Part shown: piece after piece, positions 10,741-24,126 of the stretch
Layout: the number at the start of each line of letters is the position of its first letter
Position numbering within the stretch: the stretch's first letter is position 1
Origin: Urechis unicinctus
Taxonomy: Eukaryota; Annelida; Polychaeta; Xenopneusta; Urechidae
DNA length: 64,000 nucleotides
Assembly: GCA_034190875.2 (NCBI GenBank)
Contig: CM067350.1
Span: 18,103,288 to 18,167,287, forward strand
Direction of reading: 5' to 3'
The notes under the pieces: generated by a model
What the model saw: the letters and a program-made list of their open reading frames with translations, nothing else
Database searches by the model: none
What the model was told of the DNA's origin: nothing
Translations under genes and position numbers: made by a program

Positions 10741-13700
10741 CTGTCTGATCGGAGCGGTGATATACCGTTATGCTGTCAAATGACTTTCAAATATAACATT
10801 GGGTATATTGATATCTTCTTCTAGGCAACGCAGTATATGTTTTGCTCAAAAGTGGAATAAACTATAGTTATTGCAATATAACTGCAATGCACGCACATGA
10901 TGGCGGTCCTGTGATTACAGCGAAATCACATTTATCACAGTGAGCAAGATAGTTTTGGTGCTGCAAAAGTACTCTTGGTTGACGCTGATAAGAAATCTCA
11001 GTACTAACCAGCGTGAACAAATATCATAATCAAAGAGAACGGTCATTCAAGGAAAAACCAGACATGTTAGATTAAGCATTCGATATTGATAATTTGGGTT
11101 ACCTCAATGATGGTGATGTACTCGATCCGGGGACTAAATCATCGTGTCGGACTTCCATCTCTGCAACTTGTCACCCCAATAGCAATTGCAAATCATGATA
11201 CTTGAGTTAAGAAAACCAGATTCGAATCAAACTGCCAATATCATCAATGATGGAGGTTGGAATAAAACCTTTTCAATATTTACGTCATAGTAGTTATGCT
11301 GTTCAAACCTATCAACAACAAGCCACTTATGTTGCTTCCACGCAACACTCTTATGAAGTCTATAATGCACGGTGTGTGGATTGTGCTAGATTAATTTTGC
11401 AGCATTGTTTGGTTCAAATGATCATCAATAGTACACAGCAACTGTACACATGGCAATGTGCGCGTTTATGAGGATGAACAATGTTATAATACTTACTCAC
11501 ATATTTTTTAAATATCTTACCCCTTTCATCTCTGTTTCAATCGAGTACTTTCTAACCTAAATCAACCCCCTGTTCAAATGTCGCGCATTGCCACGAAGCC
11601 TGTATGTCGGGAATGGTTACAAGATGGATAACTACTCGTAATTATCTGCCATCTGATCATTCTTTTCCTATTCCATTATAGTTCGGGCTTATATGTTTAT
11701 TATCATGAAAAGGTTAAAAGAACAGGAAGCCAGCATAACTAATGTGTCGGCATTTTACTGCTGCTGCTTTCACATTGTAAGCACATACCGAGGGTGTATG
11801 TTTATTCATTGGCTTACTTTTTTTAAAGGTTTCTTAATATAGGGATATAGTTAAACAATTTCCGGACATTAGCAAGAAGCTGTTCAGGCTTCACATACCC
11901 TTTCTGCGTTCAAAAGGCTTTCCCATGTTTAAAGCAGTTCGTTTGACAGAAAGTGTAGCAATACTATTCAAAATCACTTGCAGCAAGTTCACGCAACATG
12001 CCGGTGAGGCGCTGAGAATACCTCCCTGAGAAAAGCTCTGACCATATAATTACACAGAGATCAGCTTTTTCCTGTAGCAAACAAGTAACAATATTATTGT
12101 TTGCATCGATGCACAATTTGTTCGCTGTTTATTTCTTCTTCAATTGCTTGCCGACAAATGGAAACATAGGTATGTCGAATAGACACATATGTATATTTAA
12201 TGGCTTTTACACAAATAGCGGTTGCTGGGGTTTGCCTCTACCGCAACTAATTGAGTGATCCAATCTGCCACGTGTTGGTTGTAAATATCGGTTATCACAA
12301 GCAGGATACCATCAAAGTGACTTGCAACTGTTTGATAAGCGTGAAGTTGGCTTAAAATACATTTGGCTTTGCGTTCACTATTGCCTTTTTGAGCCTTATC
12401 GCACCTGCTTTGTGCAAAATTCAAGCATTTACGGCTTGTTCTGAAAAAAACTTCTCTTGATAACTGTCCCCGTTTTTGTGACTTAATGAAAATTCAGCTG
12501 TGCCATTTATTGAAGTATCAACTGTACTCAGCGCAACAGGATTCCTAGGTATGTTATATAATCTTCGGCATTGGCCATGTACGCTCCCTACATCAGATGC
12601 TGTTTTCGACTATTAACTAGATTGATCTTCTTTGCGATGTTAGTTAGCTGTGTTTTGAATCTGGAGAGCATGCAACTTAACATAAACACGAATCGTAGGT
12701 AAACTCATGATCAATGATAATACTTTTGTGGTCATTAAAGACATGTTTTGACATCTTTATCATATGTAGCACCATGTCATATGAAACTGATTGATATGGT
12801 TCGATTGCATCGTTATGGAATATGCGTCTTCGATTACCTACCCTGCTGCCTACCGGCAAGATGTAATGATGTCTGATGATGAATTCTGTAACCTGCACGT
12901 ATCATTTGCTACGTATGCATTTATTCAACTCAAAATACTTTGATGGCCGACATTATTCGAGGATATCTATAGTAGTCACGTAGCACTAACCTGCATCTCC
13001 GACTATGCTTACCTGCTGCTTGTTGTTTTTTCTCACGACGTATTACACTGCAATTAATGTATCGTATCGATACCAGAAAATCTTAACTCCTAGCGACTAT
13101 CTATATATTCTGTATCCATAAAAACACCAATAACAACGGTGCATGTCAAATTAATGTAAAGTCTTATTGGAATTCATGTCATGTTTACGGTTATTGCACC
13201 GCATTTTTTTTGGGCACCGGCGTACGCCTGTTGTTTACTAAGTTAGATCTTAGCGTAAGGCGACGCGCCTTGTGTGGTAAGCTGTGTTTACGTCTCTTTG
13301 TGTCCATATGGTATATCAGATAAGTTCTTTATATGTTAATAAATTTTCGTATTACTAAGTCTGCATCCTTATCATGTTTAGTATGCAGTCGATGTAAGGC
13401 TGTAGAAGCTCTCCTCCGATTCCGTGACTAGAGTTTTGGTAAAGCAATATGGTAAATACTATTGCAGACATAAAGTTACTCACACAGTCATTTTTAACCA
13501 CACAAGTAATAGCATGTATAAATATATAGATTTCAACTGCGAGCGGGACTGATAGGATAAGTAATGGACCCTTAGAGAGGCATTGCATATTGTTCAACTC
13601 ACTGGCGGCATCGTCTTGCTAGAAAGCCAGCTACAACATCTACTTGATGAGCACAGACTCAACATCATCCTGGAATATATATTTGTGTTTCCTGCTCTCC

Positions 13701-16189
13701 TGTAAGCACAGAAGAGTAAAAACAAGAAATACAATGAACCACACAAAATGGTAGTATATATTTGTGCAATATAGTGTGCCATGTATATATATTTTTGCCG
13801 TGTCATAATACCTAGATATTTGTTGTCAGCTGTATTATATTTATTATTTGCGATGTATTTGTTAAGCCAAAATCAAAGATATATGAATAGAGCCTATAGA
13901 GCAATTTATACTAAATGATAATATCTGTTCTACATGGTTACACACTGAGATGATCCTTCTATAAAATCTTAGACCTAACTTACATCTAGTGATTTAGTTA
14001 CCGATAGAACTATTTTGGGAAAGTAATGTCCATATTGCTCTGATTAATAGTTCCGCTGTATATCGAATTGCAAGTTCGTTCATTGGATTCCATATTAAGG
14101 GAGAATAGCGCTTACACCAGGAGGATAACAAATCAACCTTTGCCTTGCCGACGTTTACATGGCAATGATTGCATAATTATTGTAAAGGCAATGTAACATG
14201 CTCAACTACTGTAGATCAACGCTAATCAAGCGGCATTCATTGCATTTTATCTCTGATGAGCTAATGTAACCTTACTGTTCCATTGAAATGAAGTCAATAG
14301 AGTCGAAGAGGTTGTGCATCTAGGTGATGTAGGAAACTCTGTGAGCAAAGCTTTTGCAGCCAAGCTGTTAAGGTAGTCATGCTAACCATGGGGTTAATTA
14401 TTTGACGAATTTAGTTCTCAAAACGATTTCATTTGGCTGAGTAACTTTACTAAAAGCTGCACAAAGTGTGTTTTCGGAGTTTAGATCGAAACCTTTTCCA
14501 TATAAACACATAGACGTATATAATTATCGTCCCAAAACGCAGGTATTACTGTACCTTATGTCTGTGGATATTAATCCCTGAAAAGACATAAACATTGCAC
14601 TTTATCTATATTTGAGAAGCGCAATACGCAATTAGTTTTTAAAACAATATCTGGTGCCATAACAAATTAATTAAGGCTAGGTCGCCGTTGTCATAATTGA
14701 TGTATTAGCAGATAACAGGGCCAATATGGCCATTCCAAACCTAGACAGAAAGCTAGTACGCATTATGATGCTCCTCATGTGTCACATCACAAGTGTTCAT
14801 CACTTACTAACAGAGGCCAACAGGCGCATCTGAATTTTCCATGGTGATAAGCCCATGAATTGTACAGATTATCCGGGAGATAGTTTAGAAGCTTTGCGTA
14901 TATCACAAAACTTGATCTAAATGAAGTTACACTTTTATGTAAAAGTTAATATTCTCCGAGATTAGCTTGGGGGAATAGGAACCAATCAGACCCAAAGGTT
15001 CCCTGGTTCAGCCTTGTGGTCCGCTTATGGTTCGGCTCAAACATAGTCGACCGATGCCAACGTTTTCTCTGGAAATATCATGCTAAAATTTTGGCGTCTC
15101 TGGATGCATAGTGATGTATATGTTATTGGACTACAATTGTTAATGACATAAAAAGAGTATTGATTATTTGCTTCTGTTTTCAAACTCCGAACTTCTTTTC
15201 TGAAAAATCAGGACTTGAACGATTGTATGTCAACTTCATTTTTGAGAAAAAAATTATACATATTGGCTTGGGCCGTTTATTCATCACCATAAACATACAC
15301 ATGTAAATATTATTGTGAAGTAAACAATTGTAATTTGCCAGTTTCGGTATGATCAGCATTACAGGTAACCAGTTCAATGGGTATCTTCTAGCGTGGTTTT
15401 GAGAAGAGAATTTCTCGTCAAGCTAAAACATCGGAAGCCCATCTCATTTCTCTCAGTCTGTAAATCAATAATCATCTCCTTTTGATGAGCACATAATAAA
15501 GATTAGCTCCTGCATTAAATTGGCCTATCATGGTGTGCATAGTAGGGTGATTACTCGTGATTTTGTGTATATCATGCTGTGACAATTTGCGTGTAGGCAA
15601 GCCCAGTGCCACGTTTATAACGATTCTGTGTATCATAGGGGACGGAAAATAATCTACAAAATATGACTTAGTCACCAAAAATTCGCTGTCACTTGCCTGG
15701 ATTGTGTCAATATCCGCATGGATGAGGCTCTTACATTTCGACTAAGGCTAGCTTGCTTTAAAACAACGGGAAACTATCTGATATTTTACACTGCATGTGA
15801 TTGATTTGTGTTTAGGGCAAAGTTCAAGCATATAATGGCATTTTAATCAAAGCAAAGTTTATGGCTGATAATATTACTTTAATGAGAATAAAGTATGTTT
15901 GCAATAGCACGATACACACTAAATAAATATGCATTACATATTACCATTTATATTTATATGTGTATGTATAACAATGACCGGTGACACATCGGTCAGTTAT
16001 AAGCAATTATGCTTTTTTTCTTTTCTCTAACCAGCTGGGCCAAATTGCACGGCAGCTGATTAGGCGAATTGGAGAGTATTACTTGTAGGCCATTCATTCT
16101 GGCGTTCGATTACGTGACTGTTCGCCAGCTGCTCCAGCGCATTGCGAACATGGCATTAAATGAGGATGTGCAAGTGCGTGTGCTTGTGC
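10741..16189. other. No gene recognised
   Basis: AT-rich sequence without coherent coding signal. One family C repeat copy lies at 12300-12425. Isolated open frames of 60-80 codons on both strands show no domain, no splice-consistent partner and no conserved-looking motif. Confidence 0.5.
12300..12425 (+). repeat. Dispersed repeat family C, copy 2
   Basis: Counterpart of 1318-1435 with the same ordered landmarks (GTGACTTGC, TTGATAAGCGTG, GTTGGCT, GGCTTTGCGT, TTTTTGAGCC). No gene is visible in it. Confidence 0.5.
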
Positions 16190-16700
16190 TTCTGTGTATG
16201 TGAGTGTGTGTGATTGTGTGTTACTTAGCAGGAAACGCAAGATAACAACAATGCACGACCATGTGTACTGCGGCAAAAGGAAATTCATCGTTTTTCTTGC
16301 AATGTTTGCCCGATTACTTAAAAGCGACATTAAAACGCGGGTATGTGAAAAAAATACTTGCCGCATTTTGTCCTGGAAGCGTCAGTAGTGGAAAGTTTTC
16401 AAATCGCTCTCAGTGATAGAACACGATGCTAGCTATGGACGTAACCAATTCGGTACCAGACATAATGGATACAGTAACGATAGAGAGCGAAACAAAGCAA
16501 CTTTACTTGAAACTGTCGGGCATCTATGCCTCGGGCCAAACATAATGACTCTCAAGCGATAGGTGTTGATGGTCCTGCTATCTAGCTGACTACGCACCGA
16601 GTCGATATCACAAACACGGCATGACTTTCTGATGGAAAAAAGAGGAGCGCAGCAACAGCAAAGGGTCCACTTGATCATTACATGAGGTAAGGAAGTGTGA
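16190..16700 (+). repeat. Dispersed repeat family E, copy 1
   Basis: Resembles 20040-20390 by eye. Shared ordered landmarks are GTGTGTG, CATCGTTTTTCT, GTTTGCCC or TTTTGCCC, AAAACGCGGG, GATAGAACACRATGCTA and ATTACATGA. Copy 2 carries a hairpin that copy 1 lacks. Confidence 0.5.
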
Positions 16701-17285
16701 CTGCATATAACGGTGGCAGGAAGTCAGTAAAAAAGAAGGCTAACTGTATGTGTGATTTGGGATAGAAGTGCACCAAGCGATTTAACATGCAGTGGACAGG
16801 ATTGGGAGGTTATTTAATAGATTATTTGTTTATGGCGTCCGTTTGGTCTAGTTACGCGCAGCACATACGCTGTGTGATATATTTGATCACGTTTGTTGTT
16901 AGTCGCACCCAGCCCAACGCATAATAGCATCGATGTAATGTCATAACATTGTGTTATAGATTGTCCTATTGAGAAGGGTCAGATCTATTGGCTTTGATCC
17001 TTTTACGTGGTCACGTAATTGTCAAGTTTGAAAAACATTGTAAGCGAGCTCAATAAATAGTGGCTGCTCGATCATAATGATGATCGTTACGAATTTCAAC
17101 GCATTACTTGCACTTATTTAGTGGCATGCTGTAAGGCGCACATTTTCAATTGGCACCATGGTTATTGACCGATATGAATATACCAAGATTTTTCTTGAGT
17201 AGATCAACGTTCTGCACCAATTCATATTATTATAAACTTCCCATTCATATTATTAAAACTTCCCATTGGCATTACACTAAATTAT

Positions 17286-18013
17286 ACATACATACTCGAA
17301 AATACAATACATACTACATACATACATACATACATACATACATACATACATACATACATACATACATACATACATACATACATACATACATACATACATA
17401 CATACATACATACATACATACATACATACATACATACATACATACATACATACATACATACATACATACATACATACATACATACATACATACATACATA
17501 CATACATACACACATACATACATACATACATACATACATACATACATACATACATACATACATACATACATACATACATACACATACATACATACATACA
17601 TACATACATACATACACATACATACATACATACATACATACATACATACATACATACATACATACATACATACATACATACATACATACATACACATACA
17701 TACATACATGACATACACATACATACAGACAGACATACATACATACATACATACAGACATACATACATACATACATACACATACATACATACATACATAC
17801 ATACATACATACATACATACATACACATACATACATACATACATACATACATACATACATACATACATACATACATACATACATACATACATACATACAT
17901 ACATACATACATACATACATACATACATACATACATACATACATACATACATACATACATACATACATACATACATACATACATACATACATACATACAT
18001 ACATACATACATA
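17286..18013 (+). repeat. (ACAT)n microsatellite, about 0.7 kb
   Basis: Long tetranucleotide array, nearly pure, with occasional ACAC and ACAG variants, a TGAC interruption near 17708 and CAGACAGA variants at 17724-17760. Because the unit is 4 bp, all frames stay open and translate as repeating Thr-Tyr-Ile-His or Met-Tyr-Val-Cys; these are artefacts. No promoter or domain supports a protein. Confidence 0.97.
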
Positions 18014-20039
18014 GCCTCATCATGTGCTATGTGCCAAATTCTGAAAACCTTCTTTTTCTCCGACTCCATTCAAGCATTATATCAATTACAAAGCATGTAA
18101 CAACTTACGATATGATGATGAGGGTTTTGGTAGTTATTTATATACTTTGTTGCTAACTGTTGGAAGAGGAGAGGTAAATGCAACGAGGAATTGTAAAAAG
18201 AAATTGATGCAACCTATGTAAGTTCTAAGAAACATTGATTATCCGCGAACATAGATTAGGTGGCTTATTAGTATTCACGGCATCGAATAAATTATTGGTG
18301 AATCATGGAAGGTACGTAAGACATATTCTTCCAGCCATAAATCACATTTTAATATGATAAAATATCCTTAATCAACACAAAATATGATTCAATGCAAAGA
18401 CATTTTTTTTGAAAGAAACTCACTTGCTTCAGATACAATATAACTATGTACCTCAACGCTGTTACATCTGGCATCATTGCGCAATCGTTTGTTGAGAGAA
18501 TGTCAAATTTCCGTGGGTGGGAAGCAATCGACAAACATCTTTAGCGCGAAATTGTGGCAAGAGATAAAAAATAATTGGATAAAAATGACTTGTTATATCA
18601 AATATCTGGAGATTTGAAAGAGCCCGGAATATAATAATTCCTATCTATGCACAACTCTAAAGAAAAGAAATTTTCACATTTTCCCCGAAGCCACATAGAC
18701 CGCTATTTATTGCTCGTTTTGCGTGCATATTTTCTATAAACTGAATTAATGTCGCGCTAGATTTGTATGCCTACCTTGAAATCCAATAAGTGGCCAACGG
18801 TACTGACCCAGACACATGTAACGAACTGTGCTAATTGCTAAGGTTCTCATCTTGGCAAAGAAGGTATTATCACCTTGTGGTTGAAAAAAGGTAATTGCTT
18901 TCGCAATGTGCACCTGACTAGTAGCTCATATATCCTGTTTTCTTTTTTGTAACGTCCGTGAAAAAGCTTGGCGTTGAGCTTACGTAGGAAACCTGATCTC
19001 TACTGCTCATTTAAGTAATTCTTGCATATGAAGTTTTTGTACCACGATATCCGCAATATGTTTGATCGTGCATCACATAACTTCCACTGGTGCTTTACAT
19101 ATTGACGTGTTCGTGGTGATATGATTCTTTCATAAATATAGGAGTATGGATTTGTGCTCTTGCATGTCCACCAATAATAGTGCATAGCTTCAAACATTGA
19201 GTTTGTATAATGAAGCCATAAATATATTAGCTATTTCGATAGAATGGTACAGGTGAGAATTGCTGCATGGTAAACTAATTAAGTATTGAAATTAGAAATG
19301 CCGCTTCCACGTTCCCACTCTCAATAGTCGGTATGGAACTTTGCCAGTTCTGTTGATATTTCATTACCGAATAAGTATTTCATCAAACGTTAAGGGCTGA
19401 AAACAAGAAAATATGAATGCGATCGATGAAATACCATATAATTCCGCTTGTAGTATCCTTATGCAAGTAATTTAATTGTACCAGCGCAACATGCTAATAG
19501 AATGATCGGATAAACCATCCATATCCGTCCCTTACATAAAATGTGCATGCTTTTGAGGACAATTGATACACATGATCCTGGCTTCAAAGATAAGCTGCAG
19601 TATTGCTCAGCGTTAGAAACTTTCTTTGAGTCATTAGGTGACCTTAAGCACTCTTTACTGGTGAGCGAAGCTAGGATATAATAGCATCTGGAAAATTTTC
19701 ATCACATTTTGTCGAATTTTCAAACTGCGCCGCAAGGGGTTCATAATATTCTTCTTCACCTAGACAGAAAATTCATTTTGAAATAAGCTCAGGACTATAT
19801 ATATCTTCTATGGCTTAAACGGTTGTTTAAACACGATTGTAAAATCAAAATCGGCATAAATCAAGTGTAAGATAACTGCAATGCCTCAGTTACTGTCGAT
19901 GTCGAGGATATGTCCCGAAATATCATCCAGGTTTTTGAGCGGCCAACAAACCAAGGCACTGAGTTCAAACAATCTTATGGCCTGTGTTATAGTTATAAGG
20001 GCACATATTTATTAGTGACCAATTTATGACAATGACACC
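18014..20039. other. No gene recognised
   Basis: Unique-looking AT-rich DNA with only short isolated open frames. No RNA gene, tandem repeat or transposon signature was seen. Confidence 0.5.
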
Positions 20040-20390
20040 TGTGTGTGTTTTACGGCTAAGCAGAGCCATCGTTTTTCTCTGGATTTTGCCCATTTATAGC
20101 TACTAACTGGCGATATCAAAACGCGGGCAGAGGACCGAAATGTCGTGTGCCAGGCGTTAAGTACCCAATATTATCCATATTCTGTCTATAAACCAACAGT
20201 CGTGGAACGTTTTTTAATTGCCATCAATGATAGAACACAATGCTACTCATTAATATTAGCAATTTGGAATCATTCAGTGTACAATATGATGGCAATACTG
20301 AATGATTTCCAAATTGCTAATATTAATGAGCTGTTGAACGACACCGCTTCATAGGCGATCTGTGACATTACATGAATTAAGATTACCTAC
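20040..20390 (+). repeat. Dispersed repeat family E, copy 2
   Basis: Counterpart of 16190-16700 with CATCGTTTTTCT (20067), AAAACGCGGG, GATAGAACACAATGCTA and ATTACATGA in order. It contains the 33-bp-stem inverted repeat at 20246-20330. Confidence 0.5.
20246..20330. repeat. Near-perfect inverted repeat / hairpin
   Basis: The left arm 20246-20278 begins CTCATTAATATTAGCAATTT and the right arm 20297-20330 is its reverse complement with a single extra T. The loop is 18 nt. The predicted transcript would be an 85-nt stem-loop with about 33 paired positions, within the size range of a pre-miRNA or a short fold-back element. No transcription signal was identified. Confidence 0.9.
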
Positions 20391-20923
20391 CTACAGTCTT
20401 TGGTGTATGGTGATATTAAATTTGATTGACACAGCTTTGGTGGAGGTATGGTTTGCATCAGACTGGAGCACACACTGTATTTACCATCTATTCTTGATGA
20501 ATTAAAATGTCCGATTGCACACAGTGAACATTACATAACCCATGACTGATTCAGAGACAAAAGAGTCTTAGAGGTGGCGGGTGAGCAGCATCTGAATGAT
20601 TGTAGTATTTCTACACAATTACGCTGACATTTTTTGATTATGAAATGGTGACAATTTGCATGCATTTGAAACAAAACCACAGGAATGGGAACTTCTGGTA
20701 GAATTACTCAATTTACCAGCTATTCGCATACCTTTTTGTATGACCCACGCTACTGTAGTCGTAGATGCATCGGGATACCTAAGACAAGCGTCCCCTACCG
20801 CCATTTGCAAAACAGGCACATGTTCTCTATGTACCATGGCAAGTGCATTCCTGAACGTTGTCATGCGGGGCTGTTTCAAACGGAGTCTCGACTGGGTTTC
20901 TTAGTCCTGATCGGCTTGATCAG

Positions 20924-21515
20924 GATATTCTGGCATAATGTATGCCAACGTTACTTTATTTTGAACAGGGAGCTCATAGGGAAATTTTACACTATATGTT
21001 CCAATACTATATGTTGATTTAAACCGATGGCCTACTGACAGTAAAATTCATAAGGGGTCTATTGCCAAAAATAGAAGACTAGACTAAAGTTAGTGCGTTT
21101 ATATACTATTGCTCATTAGATATCTGCACTCATGATTGTCAGCTCATACCATAGTGTATCACATCAAGTTAGGTCATAAAATTGATTATGTAGTTACAGG
21201 TTGGTATAGGCGTCTGTTAGATGTCATTTCATAAACCAATTCAAAACTGCGAGGATATTCTGGCATAATGTATGCCAATGCTTTATTACTCATTCTATCA
21301 TAGGTAAATTTTGAATCGGGTAATATAGTGATTGTATGGTGATCGTATATAGTGCTTATTTATAATAAGGGGTCGCACTGCATCAATAGAAGACTACAAA
21401 TGTTCATTCTTTATATACATAGGATGATTTCATTAGATATCCACATGTCATTGATTGTCAGCTCTACCATTGTGTATCACATCAAGTTAGGTCATAATGG
21501 CAAGCAGTTGATCAT
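20924..21515 (+). repeat. Two-unit direct repeat, about 325-bp period
   Basis: Unit 1 (20924-21200) and unit 2 (21254-21515) share GATATTCTGGCATAATGTAT, AAGGGGTC, ATAGAAGACTA, TTATATAC, CATTAGATATC, GATTGTCAGCTC, and GTGTATCACATCAAGTTAGG. The offset drifts from 330 to 318 bp through indels. It is non-coding and the family is unknown. Confidence 0.8.
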
Positions 21516-22880
21516 CCTTTTGGCGACAAACCAGTGTATCGAGAGAATAATAGCATTAATACAATGGTGTTAAATACAGTCACACTAATTATCACATGGT
21601 GCCAGGTTTCTGGATACATAGAATGCAATAAGTTCTTATTGCTGCGGTAATTCGCTCCCCACCCCCACCTAACAAATGAGTTGATGAACAACTCTTGCGG
21701 AATGAGTTGGATAAATTGGAGTATGCGGTAAGTAGTCAGACAATGACCCATTTAATACGATTGTGTTACCTTAAGAATCACTGTATCCATATATCAGCAT
21801 TTGGCCCTTACGAGTTCTCTGTTATTGATATTATGAACATGAATCTATTGTCCGAATCAGTTTGAAATTTATCTTCAACAAATGCCACAAACCGTTGCAG
21901 TTCTAACGTTACATGCTGAGTTGGCTAGTTTATTTTAGTTTTGCCGTTCCAAATTGTGTACAGCATTAGACTAATAACATAGGGTGAAAAAAAGTTTAGT
22001 TCAGATATCAGAATATTCCTACGCTTTGCACTATTAAGTTTCACAAACTGATAAAGATGCCATATCTAAATGGAGTACGTGTGTTCTTGTACAACCATAA
22101 TTGGACAATTTCATTACCATGACTGTATTGCGTTTGTTATACATAATTACATAACTACATCGCGCACGTTTGCGTTTTTGGTTCAAAACAGCCCGTTCGT
22201 TAAAGTAAAATGACAGGGGTTTTGCGGATCTTCGTTCCATATCTTATAGATAAAAGGGGCATGCATTTCAATTGTTGCAACAAATGCCATGTCGATATGC
22301 CCCTGGACAAGCTTTACAAAAAAAATTAATATGATAAATATGATGCTATCTGCAGTAATGCAAAGGCCCTTGATTCAGCACCTACCATTGTTTGATGGTG
22401 ACATTACTCCGAAAGCATTGCTACTCCGACTCCCCTCGGAGCTAGCGATTCTCGTCTGAATGATATGGTTGACTAAGTTGGCTGATGATAACAGAATGCC
22501 TTAGTTTAGATATTATATTAGCCTAGCATACAGAATTCTAGCTTGCCCTAGCAGTGCAGTTGCTAATCTAATATCAAAGGCCGATTAATTTGCTTGTGAC
22601 GCATCCGAAGATCCTCACGAGTCAGGTATGATACCTGTGCGAGCATGGAGCATCAAGATGGTCGCTTCGATCAGATGTTGCTCTTTCACTGAACGCTTCA
22701 GTGCTCAGTGTTTAGGCCAAATCATAATGAGAGAGAGTGCACTCTGATCAATGAGAAATAACTATAAATACCGTCAATGCTTATTATAATATTGATATGG
22801 TAGAGATTTTGTGACCAATTATAAAAACTCCGCTGTCTAAAACGAAGCGATATATAGTTTGATCAATTGCTTCTCTCGCT
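21516..22880. other. No gene recognised
   Basis: No supported coding sequence, RNA gene or repeat was seen. The short minus-strand frames at 21.5-22.2 kb have no recognisable content. Confidence 0.5.
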
Positions 22881-22889
22881 TCTCATTTA

Positions 22890-23520
22890 GGTACACTTGT
22901 ATACCCTTCCCATGCACAACCCTTCCCTAACCCCAACCCCGTCCTCCTTGAATTCCACCCCAGACACTTCTTTCAGTGTTACATTTTACAAACTATCACC
23001 CTCCCGGTTCCATGTAATTCCGTTTTGATTTTCCTTATTCACAGCGTTTCTATCCTATTTCATCACCCCCCCCCGCCTCCACCTACTACTGCTCTGCCCC
23101 GCCCCGCCCAGCCGCCCCCCCCCCCCACCCATCCCTGCTCATCACGTCCACATTTCATTCTATGAACGTTATATTTTAATACCTACCTTCTGCCGTTCGT
23201 CTAACCTCATCATCGCTACCCCTTTCTCCCCCGCCTCCCCACCATCCGTCTCCGCTCGCCCCCCCCCACTCACCACCACCACTCTGTCTCTCTCACTCTC
23301 TCATTTGTAATATGCACTTGAATATTAACAATTATTCCATTTGTATCCTTTATATCTAAACCACGCCCTTTACTGAACACCTATTCGCCCTGCCAATGCT
23401 CCTACCACCCACGCAGCAAACATCACCACCATTCCCCACACCAAAACCCAGCCACACCTTACTCCCCACTCACCTCAACCCCGCTACACTGCACCCGTTC
23501 ACATTTACGGCATGCAACTG
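22890..23520. other. C-rich, G-poor strand-asymmetric block
   Basis: Over about 630 bp the plus strand is dominated by C, T and A with very few G. It has runs of 7-13 C (for example near 23066, 23115 and 23260) and CCACC, CTCTC and CCCCA tracts, and it is bordered by ordinary AT-rich DNA. The long poly-C tracts could form i-motif or, on the other strand, G-quadruplex structures. No gene is visible. Confidence 0.8.
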
Positions 23521-23740
23521 GTATCTGCGGAACGATTGAGCCTCTGTCTAACCTAAAACCGCATGGCCTTGACATCGAATACTCATAATTAAATCTCCAT
23601 ATAAATTGATAAATCTGCTATAGTTTATCGTGACTGACATCATGTCTTCGTCCAATGATGGTGGGTTTGAAATACATTCATATGTGACAGCATATGCTTG
23701 GTCATTTCTGTAAGTGTCAGAGGTCAAATGATTTACGTAT

Positions 23741-23844
23741 GACAGGGGATAGTAGAAGCCAAAGATTAGCATTAGCTCGGCCGCAGCTATCTTCTATGCC
23801 AGAGACTGCGGCCTGGCCAATGATAACCCCTGTCCTCAAAGCGA
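23741..23844. repeat. Imperfect fold-back with GC-rich inner arms
   Basis: The outer arms GACAGGGG (23741-23748) and CCCCTGTC (23837-23844) pair, as do the inner arms GGCCGCAG (23779-23786) and CTGCGGCC (23816-23823). Part of the interval pairs loosely. It lies about 280 bp upstream of the zinc-ribbon exon and may be a fold-back element or chance. Confidence 0.55.
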
Positions 23845-24126
23845 GTGTAATTATTCGATCCTGCTGCTTTTCGCAGACATATTAAAAGTGATGCTGCTAT
23901 ATGATAAGTGCCACATGTACCGACGGATAATTTATCAATTTGCCTCGCCTATTAAGTGTATGTAAAGTTTGTGTTAAATCATGTGAAATTCATGCAAGTC
24001 CAACAACACTTACTATGATTTTGCTATCACTTGCTTCTAGCTCTTCATGGCTTATCTGCATTTATTATTTGATTGTAAATCACCCAATGTTGCTAAACGG
24101 ACATTTTTGGTAAATTGTGGTTTTAG

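Noticed and set aside
17150..18100. Long open frames of Tyr-Ile-His-Thr or Met-Tyr-Val-Cys repeats on both strands
   Set aside because: They are translations of a 4-bp microsatellite that keeps every frame open. There is no start context, domain or splice evidence.
20619..21017. Overlapping frames of 80-110 codons on both strands at 20.6-21.0 kb
   Set aside because: Frames are open on both strands at once without motif content, and they run into the 325-bp repeat. They are probably chance.
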